Shown one piece after another: positions 5,857 to 14,367 of a stretch of DNA of 40,496 nucleotides. Numbering within the stretch: the first letter of the stretch is position 1; each line of letters opens with the position of its first letter. Position numbers and translations under genes: made by a program. Source of the DNA: Bacillota bacterium (lineage in GTDB: Bacteria; Bacillota; Clostridia; Christensenellales; SZUA-584). Where the stretch lies: the NCBI GenBank assembly GCA_023410595.1, contig JAEYPO010000003.1, positions 1 through 40,496 on the forward strand. The letters are read 5' to 3'. Under the pieces are notes generated by a model, which was given only the letters and a program-made list of their open reading frames with translations, was not told the DNA's origin and ran no database searches.

Positions 5857-8043
5857 ATGAATCAAATGAAAAAAACTATAGCGAAAATAATGTTAGTGGT
5901 TATGGTATTAACGCTTGTTTTTAGTGTTGGCCTCGTATCCGCACTGGCGGCAACGGTAACATCCTGGAGCAGTCTCTTTTATACAGAAATTAGAACATTA
6001 GGTTATGACGAATATGGCAATCCGAACATACAAGAAGAAAATATCAACCAATCGGTTCATAACCCGAGGACGTCATTGGAACATTATAAAGATGAAGTTA
6101 AGATTTACGTGACAACCGGCTCGAACACCGGGTTTACGGTATCAATCGACGGAATCACGCTTACGGGCAGTAATATGACACGCACGTATAACACTTATTA
6201 TGAAAGCACGTATCGTCTGTATTACTACGAATCGACGATAACAATAACCGGTATAGCCGATCTTATCAATCCTGATGCAACTTATAGTACGCTTAAAATC
6301 ACCACGCGCAAACCCTCCAGTACATTAACGAGCAGCAATAACCTGATAATTGACTGGGCAGATTTCAGACCTGCTGCGCCGACGACGCCAACATTCATTT
6401 ATAACGACGTTAATCACCCGGGCCAAGCTGTACTGACAGGAGTAGATAGCACCATGGAATACCGACTGCAGAGCGATTATGACGGATGGGCCAGCATAAC
6501 CGGGGAAAGTGTGGTTTTTGATCCTCCCTCCGAGGACACCGGATATTATGTCCGTTATGCCAGCCCGGAATCAAAAGCCATCGCGCTGACGCTGAAGACT
6601 ACGCCCGCCGCGCCAGCCGTTTCCCTTGATACCACTACAGAGCTATTTAACGGTTTAGACACTTCGATGGAAATGAAGATAAACGGCGGAGACTATTTTA
6701 ACGTAACGGACGCAATTATCGCCGCTGGAGCAACCTCTTATATCGACGCGATAAGCGCAGGAGATACTGCAACGGTGGACATCAGAGTCAGAACGTCCGA
6801 AGTGTCCCCTCAGGGGCCGGCGACTACGATAGCGCTATATCCAAGGACCGCCTCACCTACGGGCCTTAACTATGACCACGTCTCCACTACCGTAAGCGGG
6901 GTAACGACGAATATGCAGTACAGGGCTCAGGGCGGAACATAGGCAACGGTTACAACGACCTCTCTAAACGTTGGGAATTTGCTCAGCAGTTCTGCGGACG
7001 TTACACTTGAAATCCGCAATAAGGCGGTAAGCGGTGCTTACTCCGCTTCACTAAGTGTAAGTATAATGCTGAATCAATTGCCTGCGGCGCCATCAACGCT
7101 TTCCATCGATTTGACGCGCGAGGTGGTCACCGGGTTTTCCGCCGACAAGAGCTATCAGTACAATACGACCGGCTCAGCGACCATCTGGACGGATATTACC
7201 ATGAGCAATAATGAGATTGATGTGTCAAGAATCATCACCATGCAGAACGCTATCACGATTTATATTCGGGAAGCAAAGACTGATACCACGCCGGCTTCCG
7301 CTGCCGCAATATTTGTGGTTCCGAAGCGCCCCTCCGCGCCGACTACGGCCGCACTGGTTTACAACAATGCGAACCATCCCGGACAGGCGGTCGTCACAGG
7401 AATGACTACGAGTATGGAATTTACGGTAGCCGGGGACTCCGCATGGACGCAATATACAGGTGAAAATATTGCCGTTGATATACCTGACAGAGATCGATTC
7501 TGTTACGTCAGATATGCAGCGCATGGGTCCGTACCGAATTCCGCGGTGCAGAATCTCACCTTGCTGGCAAGAGGCGATGCTCCATCGCTTGCTTATAACA
7601 CAGCAAATGAAACCGTGGGAACGCTGAACTCATCCATGGAAGTTGGTACGGATGGCGTTAACTATACGGCGATCACATCAACCATTTCAAGCTATAGCAT
7701 ATCCGATATCATTAATGCGACAACAAGCGGAACATCGACGTTTTATATTCGTAAGAAGGCTACCGCCACCGCGCCCGCATCCAAGGACAAAACGTTTACG
7801 CTATACCCGCGTGCCTCTGCGCCCACAGGACTTGCTTATGATGAAGTGAACAAAACGATTACCGGAGTTGACAATACGATGCAATACCTTGCTGTTGGTG
7901 CATCCAGCTGGTACAGTATATTATCTTCAACAATACCGGTGTCATCCCTGTTATCCTCGGGATATACCCAGGTAATGGTGAGATACAAAGCGGTGACCGG
8001 CACATCGTCCGCCTCGTTTGTTGTGACTATTGATATTTATTGA
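5857..8043 (+). pseudogene. Secreted repeat-domain surface protein interrupted by an in-frame amber codon
   Basis: A single frame of 728 codons is broken only by TAG at 6940-6942 (codon 362). The N-terminus (MKKTIAKIMLVVMVLTLVF...SALAA) is a Sec signal peptide. The rest consists of beta-sandwich-like repeats of about 80-100 residues with a recurring signature: APT..., aromatic-Asn/Asp, a Gly-x-x-[ST]-[ST/N]-M-[EQ]-[YF] strand, a Trp, and YVRYA or similar. The pairs APTTPTFIYNDVNHPGQAV / APTTAALVYNNANHPGQAV and SPTGLNYD / APTGLAYD show internal duplication. No LPXTG or S-layer-homology anchor is seen at the C-terminus. The TAG falls where sister repeats have Trp, consistent with TGG to TAG. 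Likely an adhesin-like or matrix protein; either a recent pseudogene or subject to readthrough. Start at 5857 or at the Met four codons on is undecided because the RBS is weak. Confidence 0.7.
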
Positions 8044-8059
8044 AATAAAGGATTATCAC

Positions 8060-8089
8060 AATCAGGCTGCGAGTAATCGCAGCCTGATT
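8060..8089 (+). terminator. Perfect 13-bp hairpin after the surface-protein gene
   Basis: AATCAGGCTGCGA (8060-8072) pairs perfectly with TCGCAGCCTGATT (8077-8089) around a GTAA loop, 17 bases after the stop codon. The T tract is weak (TTCATTATT), but the position and stability suggest a terminator. Confidence 0.6.
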
Positions 8090-8171
8090 CATTATTGATT
8101 CAATTAATTTATGTGATATATGGTAAAAAAACTAAATAATTGGTCAAAAATACCGATATTAGTAACGGGGT

Positions 8172-8198
8172 CCCAAAAAGTCGTGAGACCTTTTGGGG
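8172..8198 (+). repeat. RTGA-loop structured repeat, copy 2
   Basis: CCCAAAA (8172-8178), an unpaired A, and GTC pair with GAC, an unpaired C, and TTTTGGG (8187-8197), closed by GTGA. A TGTAAATAATGAGG segment follows. The stem bases differ from copy 1 (CAAGTC/GACTTG), yet most pairing is kept. It lies 38 bases before the start codon of the next gene, so it would be in its 5' leader. Confidence 0.5.
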
Positions 8199-8235
8199 TG
8201 TAAATAATGAGGTATATTTAGTAAGGAGAATTTTA

Positions 8236-9213
8236 ATGAACATTCAAAGTATCATATCTTCGGCAAGTTATACGAATTACGTCAAGAATACCACAAGCAA
8301 AGTGATTTCCATATCGAAGGATACGTTCAAACAAGCCCTTGCATCCGGCGACATCCTTACGCTTGGCTCGGATGATGATTCAATATATTCCACATATACA
8401 AGACCAGGAGTCTATTCAGATAAGGCAAGCATTGTAGAGGCCAACAACGCAGTGTCCGAAAACACTGAACTGACCGATGATGAGAAATGGGACGTGATCA
8501 CATCCAAGTATAGAAGTCCAATATTTCAATATGACGACTATATGAATATGCTCGATGACCTTGAGGGAGCGGGGCTGATCACTGCGGACGAAAAAGCTGT
8601 CGCTATGTCCCATGCCACGGCTGTCATTGAAAAAAAACGCTATAATTACGACATGCAGGACGGAAAACTGGGAGACGACAGGATACCGGCTCCGGTAAAC
8701 ACCATATATTTTGATGAATTGATTTCCGATCTATCCAATGAGAACAGAGAAATTCCCAGTACTGATGATGGCAGCGATCCGCGCGTGTTTCTCGAGGCCT
8801 TGTATAACAAGGCGAAGGGCGCTGAAATGACCAAAGATGAAAAATGGGAGGCAGTCACGTCCCATTACAATGGGAAACCAATGACAGAGCATGATTACAA
8901 TCAAATGCTCTGCGATCTTGAAAATGCAGACTTGATAACATTTAAAGAAAGATGTGCAGCAAGTGGACATTCAATGTCTGTTGTATACGACAAAGTCACA
9001 AATTATGACTTGCAGGACGGCATAATAGGTAACGGTAGGATACCGGCTTCCCTCTATCTAATCGATTTTGACGAACTGTTCGCAGACCTGTCCAATGAGA
9101 ACAGGATATATGAGGGCTATACGGAAGAAAACGATCCCCGTCCATTCCTGCATACGTTCTACCAGAAAATATCTGGGTATTTCCCGAAGGAAGCAGCCGG
9201 ATCTGTGGAATAG
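8236..9213 (+). CDS. Unknown protein with an internal tandem duplication
   Basis: A protein of 325 residues, not recognised. The frame opens at 8140, but AAGGAGAA six bases before the ATG at 8236 fixes the start (MNIQSIISSASYTNYVKN). There is no signal peptide or membrane segment. Two units of about 110 residues are clearly duplicated: LTDDEKWDVITSKY / MTKDEKWEAVTSHY, DDYMNMLDDLEGAGLIT / HDYNQMLCDLENADLIT, NYDMQDGKLGDDRIPAP / NYDLQDGIIGNGRIPAS, FDELISDLSNENR / FDELFADLSNENR, and DPRVFLEALYNKAKG / DPRPFLHTFYQKISG. The NYDxQDG segment faintly resembles a calcium loop but lacks the full EF-hand pattern. The acidic helical composition suggests a cytoplasmic or non-classically exported protein. 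It ends with TAG and has its own terminator. Confidence 0.75.
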   Translation: MNIQSIISSASYTNYVKNTTSKVISISKDTFKQALASGDILTLGSDDDSIYSTYTRPGVYSDKASIVEANNAVSENTELTDDEKWDVITSKYRSPIFQYDDYMNMLDDLEGAGLITADEKAVAMSHATAVIEKKRYNYDMQDGKLGDDRIPAPVNTIYFDELISDLSNENREIPSTDDGSDPRVFLEALYNKAKGAEMTKDEKWEAVTSHYNGKPMTEHDYNQMLCDLENADLITFKERCAASGHSMSVVYDKVTNYDLQDGIIGNGRIPASLYLIDFDELFADLSNENRIYEGYTEENDPRPFLHTFYQKISGYFPKEAAGSVE

Positions 9214-9254
9214 CCGCTAAGAGAGTGTTGTCAATAAGAGTCCCCAATAGATTC

Positions 9255-9282
9255 AAAACCACCTCTTTGGGGGTGGTTTTTC
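9255..9282 (+). terminator. Intrinsic terminator after the duplicated-domain gene
   Basis: AAAACCACC (9255-9263) pairs with GGTGGTTTT (9272-9280) and is followed by further T residues. It lies about 40 bases after the TAG stop. Confidence 0.75.
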
Positions 9283-9304
9283 AAATAAGTTATAATTCAC
9301 AGTA

Positions 9305-9482
9305 TTGACATATTTCAATATACAGAATAAAATAGTATTAAATATCTAAGATAATCCATTGGTGGTATGTAGTGTAAACAGAGGGTGAGGAAATATACAG
9401 TTTATTGAGGTATGTTATTAATGTCGCCTTAAACAGTTAGTATCATATGAAAACGGCAGCAGTACCAAAATGGTGGATCGAT
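9305..9482 (+). promoter_or_regulatory. Repeated promoter/5'UTR cassette, copy 2
   Basis: TTGACA (9305-9310), 17 bases and TAAAAT (9328-9333) form the promoter. Downstream comes TGGTGGTATGTAGTGTAA, then GAGGGTGAGG and GGTATGTTATTAATGTCGCC. Nearly the whole span to the lipoprotein start at 9483 can be aligned with the inverted copy at 18990-19143. A conserved 5' untranslated region of about 140 bases is far longer than a promoter requires and suggests a regulatory RNA or operator. Confidence 0.6.
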
Positions 9483-10886
9483 ATGAAAAAGAAGTATTAT
9501 TTACTTTTAATAATATTTATCATGGCGGCTTTATCGGCGGCCTGCCAGCCGACTCCGGACGAACCGGCAGTCGTAGGAAAGAACGATGACCTTGAAGAAA
9601 AGATACAACAGACGGCGCCGCCGGATTCTTTGGAGCAGCAGGCAGGGCAGTATGAAATCTGGCAGGAGACCCTCAAGTTTAACGCCGGGTCGGTTTTAAT
9701 TGACGCGGCTGTCGTAAGGCCGGACGTCAGCGCCATACCGGTTCTGGACGTCGTTCCCCATGAATTTACGCCGGAAGAAGCGCAGCGGCTTGTCGATCTC
9801 TTCATGCAGGGCCAGCCCATCTACGAGTATCAAAATGCATTTACAAAAGAGGACTGTACGGAAGAAATATTAAAAATGCAGGCCGAACTTCAGGAAGCGG
9901 AAAGCGGCGGGGGAGAATACAAAACGGAAGCCGCCCGCCTGTCGGCGATAAGCATGCTGAAGGATAGTATTGAATATCTTGAGGAGCTATATGAGCAAGC
10001 ACCGGCGGCAAAGGCCGGGTTAACTCCCGCTACGGTAGAGTTCAAAGAAGCCGAAGATCCCTTGTCCGAGTACACGAGAGGAATGAGCATTCAGGCGGAC
10101 CTCGGCAAAGACGAGCCGGCATGGCTGACCATTTCGATGACCGACGATAATTATGATAATACAGTGTGGTTTAATAACGGGGAACAGCGAAATGCCCCCT
10201 ATACCGAACTGGATGCGACGGAGACGCTATCGGGCCAGAATATAACTTTAAAGGCGGCGCAGGCGGAAGCGGAAAGCCTGCTGCGGGATATTGGTATTGA
10301 AGCGGTACAGCTATCTTCATCCAAGGTTCTGGTCGACGTAACGGACATCGCTGATAAAGCCAATTATCCTTCCGCGCTTTCAGACCCGGACAGAGAGAAG
10401 TTCTATGTGCTCTGCTATGCCCCGGTTTATTACGGCGTTCCGGTCACAAACGTCCCGTCGTGTTCCGGCATGCTGTCGGACGATACGGCAACCTTTAATT
10501 TTATCTGGATTCGGGAACAAATTGAAATAAAGATGGATGACAGCGGTATTGTTCGTTTTGTATGGACTTCCCCAGGAGAAGTAACCGGCGTGGTCAATTC
10601 AAATGTGCAGCTTATAGATTTTAAAACCATAAAGGAACGGTTCAGGGATCAGATCGCTTATGAGAAGGAATGGAACGCGCCGGGTTCGCGTTTTAAAATC
10701 ACGATAAATAAAATTCAACTGGGCTATATGCGCGTGAGGGTGAAGGATAAGGATGCACACAGGCTGCTTCCGGTGTGGGATTTTATCGGAGACTGGGATA
10801 CGGGAAGCCAGGTTGAAAGCGGCACAAGCTTCATGACGATCAACGCCATAGACGGCAGCGTTATAGACACGGAGCTGGGGTATTGA
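9483..10886 (+). CDS. Lipoprotein, DUF6034-like family, paralogue 1
   Basis: Predicted surface lipoprotein of 467 residues. Signal peptide MKKKYYLLLIIFIMAALSAAC has a good lipobox (LSAA-C), followed by the family hallmark CQPTPDEPAVVGKND. This hallmark recalls Clostridial lipoproteins I remember as DUF6034; that name is from memory. Residues about 120-180 are charged and helical (coiled-coil-like). The C-terminus LLPVWDFIGDW...TINAIDGSVID resembles a PepSY-like beta element and is shared with the genes at 10917 and 18255. An upstream in-frame ATG at 9447 exists, but 9483 is preferred because the start of the inverted paralogue aligns to it. It is followed after 30 bases by paralogue 2, so they are probably cotranscribed. 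Function unknown. Confidence 0.8.
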   Translation: MKKKYYLLLIIFIMAALSAACQPTPDEPAVVGKNDDLEEKIQQTAPPDSLEQQAGQYEIWQETLKFNAGSVLIDAAVVRPDVSAIPVLDVVPHEFTPEEAQRLVDLFMQGQPIYEYQNAFTKEDCTEEILKMQAELQEAESGGGEYKTEAARLSAISMLKDSIEYLEELYEQAPAAKAGLTPATVEFKEAEDPLSEYTRGMSIQADLGKDEPAWLTISMTDDNYDNTVWFNNGEQRNAPYTELDATETLSGQNITLKAAQAEAESLLRDIGIEAVQLSSSKVLVDVTDIADKANYPSALSDPDREKFYVLCYAPVYYGVPVTNVPSCSGMLSDDTATFNFIWIREQIEIKMDDSGIVRFVWTSPGEVTGVVNSNVQLIDFKTIKERFRDQIAYEKEWNAPGSRFKITINKIQLGYMRVRVKDKDAHRLLPVWDFIGDWDTGSQVESGTSFMTINAIDGSVIDTELGY

Positions 10887-10916
10887 TTCGTATTATGCGC
10901 AGGAAAGGGATAGATA

Positions 10917-12380
10917 TTGAATAGTAGAAGAGCATTGATTTTAATATTGGCTTTAATAGCTGCCTGCACGGTGGCCTGCCAGCCGACGCCGGAAAAAGAG
11001 ATAGTCGTAGGCAAAAATGATTTTGAGGAGAAAATACAGCAAACTGAAGCCCCGGCAGAGCCATACAAGGCGCCGCAAAGCTGGAAGGAAAGCGTTTCAA
11101 CGGAAAACGGATTTCTTTCCATAGTAATTGACGCAGATGTTTCCGTACCGGACGTAACTAACTTTCCGGTTACCGTTATTGAACCGATGCAAATATCACA
11201 GGAACAGGCGGACAAAGCGATAAAAGCCCTTTTTAACGACAATGTATTATATGAACTAAACACCGCAATAAAGACAAAGGATGAAATACAGGAGGAAATA
11301 CTTAAAATAAAGGCACACCTTGCTGATAAAGACTCTGATCTTTATTATATAAAAGATTCCGACCCGGAATATTATGAGCAAGCTGTAAATGAATTAAACG
11401 CAAAAATACAGTCGCTGGAACAGCAAATAGAAGGAGCTCCTGAAGAATATACTCCGAAACCCGCTTCGTTAATATTCGATGACGGTAAAAAAACATTATT
11501 TCCGGGAATGAAGGAAGAGGACCTGGCAAAAATGCCGGATATGTCGCTCATATAGGGCGAGGCGTATTTGGGCAGAAAGAAACCTGCAAGCATTGTAATT
11601 GTCTCTGATACTGCAAAATTAAATAATAAAATATTTTTTCAAAATTATGATGAATCGGTATTCCCGAATTTTGATCTATATGAGAAACCGAAGCAATCGG
11701 ACGATTTAGCTGTATCCGTTGACGAAGCAGTTAAAACAGCAGAAAATATACTAAGCAGCATGGGACTTTCGAAAATGAAACTGGCTGCGGTTGGGCATGA
11801 CCGGGAAGTAAGTAGATCTACCGGAGACATAAAAGACTATCCTGTTTTATTATTTACACAGAGTGTAAACGGCATTTCTGTTAATTACGTCAGAAGTTCC
11901 AGCTATCCACAATCTCCGATGTACAGCGCGCCATGGTACGATGAGAGCCTTTTGATCGGAGTGGATGAAAACGGAATCAACCGCTTCGAATGGATGGCGC
12001 CGATAAAGACCGCAGAAAACGTAACAGATAACGCATCACTGGTGCCATTTGACGATATCAAGTCAGCCTTTAAAGAACAGGCAAGGGTGAGAGATATATG
12101 GAATGACGGTAATACTTATGTAATAGGAAAAGAGATACATATAACAAAAATCGTTTTGGGTCTCGTAAAAGTACCAAAAGAAAACGATCCAGACAAAGGG
12201 CTGCTCGTGCCGGCATGGGATTTTTATGGTTACAGCGTCGATAAATATTCTCAGCAGAAGCCGGGGGGATATGAGCTAAATGATAACAATGAATATGTCG
12301 ACAATAAATTCATGAACAGTTATATTACAATCAACGCGATTGACGGAAGCGTAATAGAAAGAACAATATCAGCAAGATGA
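10917..12380 (+). pseudogene. Lipoprotein paralogue 2, interrupted by an in-frame amber codon
   Basis: The reading frame runs unshifted from a TTG start (10917; RBS AGGAAAGGG) to TGA at 12380 (487 codons), except for one TAG at 11553-11555 (codon 213). The signal peptide ends in a lipobox before CQPTPEKEIVVGKND, the same hallmark as the preceding gene. Residues about 125-190 are helical and charged. The second half contains ENILSSMGLSKMKLAAV and ends LLVPAWDFYGYSVDKY...TINAIDGSVIE. Aligned to paralogue 1 around MSIQADLG / MSLI-stop-GEAYLG, the TAG falls near a Gln, so CAG to TAG is one possible origin. It is either a young pseudogene or expressed by amber readthrough. Confidence 0.7.
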
Positions 12381-12470
12381 AAAATGGATTCGGTAGTATT
12401 TTTGTCGGTAATGGATATAGTTGGAGCAGCTAATTTGCGGCGTAATTGGTTATATGGGAGGCGCACTGTT

Positions 12471-12820
12471 GTGAAGAGATTTCATATTATCCTGTTATCG
12501 CTGATTCTCGCTGTTGTTCGGGATGCTCAAGCGCATTCCCGGATACAGCAGTTTCCAGCACCGGCGGGTATTCCCGCGAATTTCTTAACTCGGTTATGGA
12601 GGACATAGATAATTACTTTGCGGGCTTGGAAGACCCGGAAAGTCTTGATAATGATAAGCTAGGACAAATATTTGTTAGCGCCTGCATCATGGATGATTAC
12701 ATCTAGGTTACGCTGACGGAATTGAACGAGGAAAACATTGCGCTGTTCAAAAAACAGGTTTCAGATTCAGACACGATAACGTTCAAACAAGGCAAAAAAT
12801 TTGAATATTTATCTGACTGA
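12471..12820 (+). pseudogene. Small lipoprotein pseudogene (frameshift plus amber codon)
   Basis: GTG at 12471 with GGGAGG nine bases upstream begins VKRFHIILLSLILAVV, a lipoprotein signal peptide. One T appears to be missing at about 12527-12530. Restoring it gives AVVSGCSS, a perfect lipobox, and the frame continues as DTAVSSTGGYSREFLNSV...LDNDKLGQIFVSACIMDDYI. A TAG at 12704-12706 interrupts this, then the same frame continues VTLTELNEENIALF to TGA at 12818-12820. The intact ancestor would be about 116 residues. It is the last of three lipoprotein genes in a row; function unknown. Confidence 0.65.
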
Positions 12821-13055
12821 ATTGGGTTAGCCTATGCAAAGCGCGGACCCGATTTATCTGCGCTTATTTTAGTTGTTTAACTATAAATACATCCCTTGGT
12901 ATTCCGCCGCCCCTCATTCGCGGCAGGCAGGAGAAGTGCGAGCAATTAATGGGACCTTATTCTTCGGCGGATTAATTGACTATTTTTTTGTTTACATATA
13001 GAATATAGCCATTATTAGAGGTATTGGGTTCATATTTGAAAAGGATGGTATTGCT
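12821..13055 (+). other. Boundary between the accessory island and the replication/c-di-AMP cluster
   Basis: No gene is visible. It contains GCCGC/GCGGC (12909-12913 and 12924-12928), able to form a small stem, and an AT-rich stretch (TTTTTTTGTTTACATATAGAATATAG, split here for reading as TTTTTTTGTTTACAT and ATAGAATATAG) that probably includes the promoter for the MazG-like gene. I see no direct repeats or tRNA that would mark an insertion site. Confidence 0.4.
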
Positions 13056-13400
13056 ATGCATCAAACTATGAACGTTGCCTCTAACGCGAAGCTTATTGAG
13101 GTGCTGAAAGCCGAATTTATTGGAGAAGCGTCAGACGTGATAAGAGCGGCGCTTTCACCTAACGGCAGGACGGAGCTTTTGGACAGCTTAAGCGCTTGCG
13201 TACTGCTTGCCTACCTGCTCGCGAAAAGGTGCGGAGTGCCGTTTAGCGAGCTGGACGCAGAGGTTCTTAAAAAGACGGAATCCGGCATAAAAGAAAAACA
13301 CGTTTTGGAAAGCAATTACGGAGACCTGTCTCTGTTGAAAAAACATTTTGAAAGCGGGAATACGAGGAGTTTTGGACAGGAGAAAAAGAGAAGAGTATAA
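13056..13400 (+). CDS. MazG-like family protein
   Basis: Small all-alpha protein of 114 residues resembling the MazG-like NTP pyrophosphohydrolase-fold proteins of Clostridia. The recognisable segment is LLDSLSACVLLAYLLAKRCGVPFSELDAEV, followed by EKHVLESNYGDLSLLKKHF. The metal-binding ExxE/ExxD set of true MazG is not evident, so catalysis is doubtful. RBS AAGGATGG at 13041-13048. The 3' end overlaps the start of the DUF2232 gene, indicating translational coupling. The same gene order (MazG-like, yybS, gdpP, rplI, dnaB) is one I recall from other Clostridia. Confidence 0.75.
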   Translation: MHQTMNVASNAKLIEVLKAEFIGEASDVIRAALSPNGRTELLDSLSACVLLAYLLAKRCGVPFSELDAEVLKKTESGIKEKHVLESNYGDLSLLKKHFESGNTRSFGQEKKRRV

Positions 13401-14364
13401 AGCTGCGGTTTTGGCATATCTGCTGACGGCGGCGCTGCTGTATGCGGGGCTATTGGTGCCGGTGTTTCTCATTGCCGTGCCGTTTGTGCTTGTTTACGCC
13501 ATAGCGCGAACGGGGTATGTGCTGGGCGGCGGAGCTATGCTGCTGGGCTTTCTTACCGTGGCGTACTTTGAATTCTTACCGGCCGTGCTGCTCGCGGGGG
13601 CTTTTTTGCCTGTAGCTTTCGGGACAGGCTATATGATAAGAAAGAAAAAGCGCTTCCGCGATAGCGTTATTGTATCTGCAGCAATGGCGCTGATGGGCGC
13701 GGCGCTGTCTATAGCGCTGCTGTCGCTGATTACGAAAAGCGCTGCAATAGACGTTATCGTAGGCTATGCCGGGAACGGCATGAAGGCGATGGGCGATGCC
13801 GAAATCATGTCGCTTTATCAGCTCGTGCGCTCTCCCGACCTGTTGACCGGCGCGATAACTCAGCAGGCCTTGTGGTCCACGCCGCCCGCCGAGGCGATAG
13901 CCATAATGCAGGAGCTGCTGCGCGATATGCTCAGCGTATGGTTCGTGACAATGATGGGGCTTTATTCGCTGCTGACGGGGCTGCTTTACTACACCATACC
14001 GCGGGCGATAGTTAAAAAGAGTATTGAGGTAGCGCCCGTGCCGGCATTTAGCGATTACACGCTGCCCAAAAGGTTCTGGCTGGCGTTTCTTGTGTCGTAT
14101 CTGTTCGCAATGGCGGGGGCGAGCTTCGGATGGCGCTCGTTTGATATCGTGCAGCTTACGATATACAATCTTTACGCGATCGTGTTCTCCGTGCAGGCGC
14201 TGAGCCTTTTTGACTACTTTTACAGGAAACGCAACATGAGCACGGGAACAAGGACAGTACTGCACGTGCTGACGGCGCTGGTTCTGAGTATGCTGCTTAT
14301 GTGGATAGGCGTTATAGAAAACATAGCGTCGATACGCAAACGGACGGAGGAAAGAGAGGTTTAA
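13348..14364 (+). CDS. DUF2232 / YybS family membrane protein
   Basis: Polytopic membrane protein of up to 338 residues, with about eight hydrophobic helices (for example AAVLAYLLTAALLYAGLLVPVFLIAVPFVLV divided by short loops, and ALVLSMLLMWIGVIENIASI at the end). It belongs to the YybS family that precedes gdpP in Bacillus and Clostridia; the precise transport role is unknown. The start is uncertain. TTG at 13348 opens the frame without a clear RBS, and TTG at 13372 follows GAGGAG at only two bases spacing. Both overlap the MazG-like gene. The next gene begins three bases after its stop. Confidence 0.85.
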   Translation: MKAGIRGVLDRRKREEYKAAVLAYLLTAALLYAGLLVPVFLIAVPFVLVYAIARTGYVLGGGAMLLGFLTVAYFEFLPAVLLAGAFLPVAFGTGYMIRKKKRFRDSVIVSAAMALMGAALSIALLSLITKSAAIDVIVGYAGNGMKAMGDAEIMSLYQLVRSPDLLTGAITQQALWSTPPAEAIAIMQELLRDMLSVWFVTMMGLYSLLTGLLYYTIPRAIVKKSIEVAPVPAFSDYTLPKRFWLAFLVSYLFAMAGASFGWRSFDIVQLTIYNLYAIVFSVQALSLFDYFYRKRNMSTGTRTVLHVLTALVLSMLLMWIGVIENIASIRKRTEEREV

Positions 14365-14367
14365 GGT

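Noticed and set aside
5857..12820. Genome-wide reassignment of TAG to an amino acid
   Set aside because: TAG terminates rplI, the flavodiiron gene and the symporter at normal family lengths, so a global code change is not supported.
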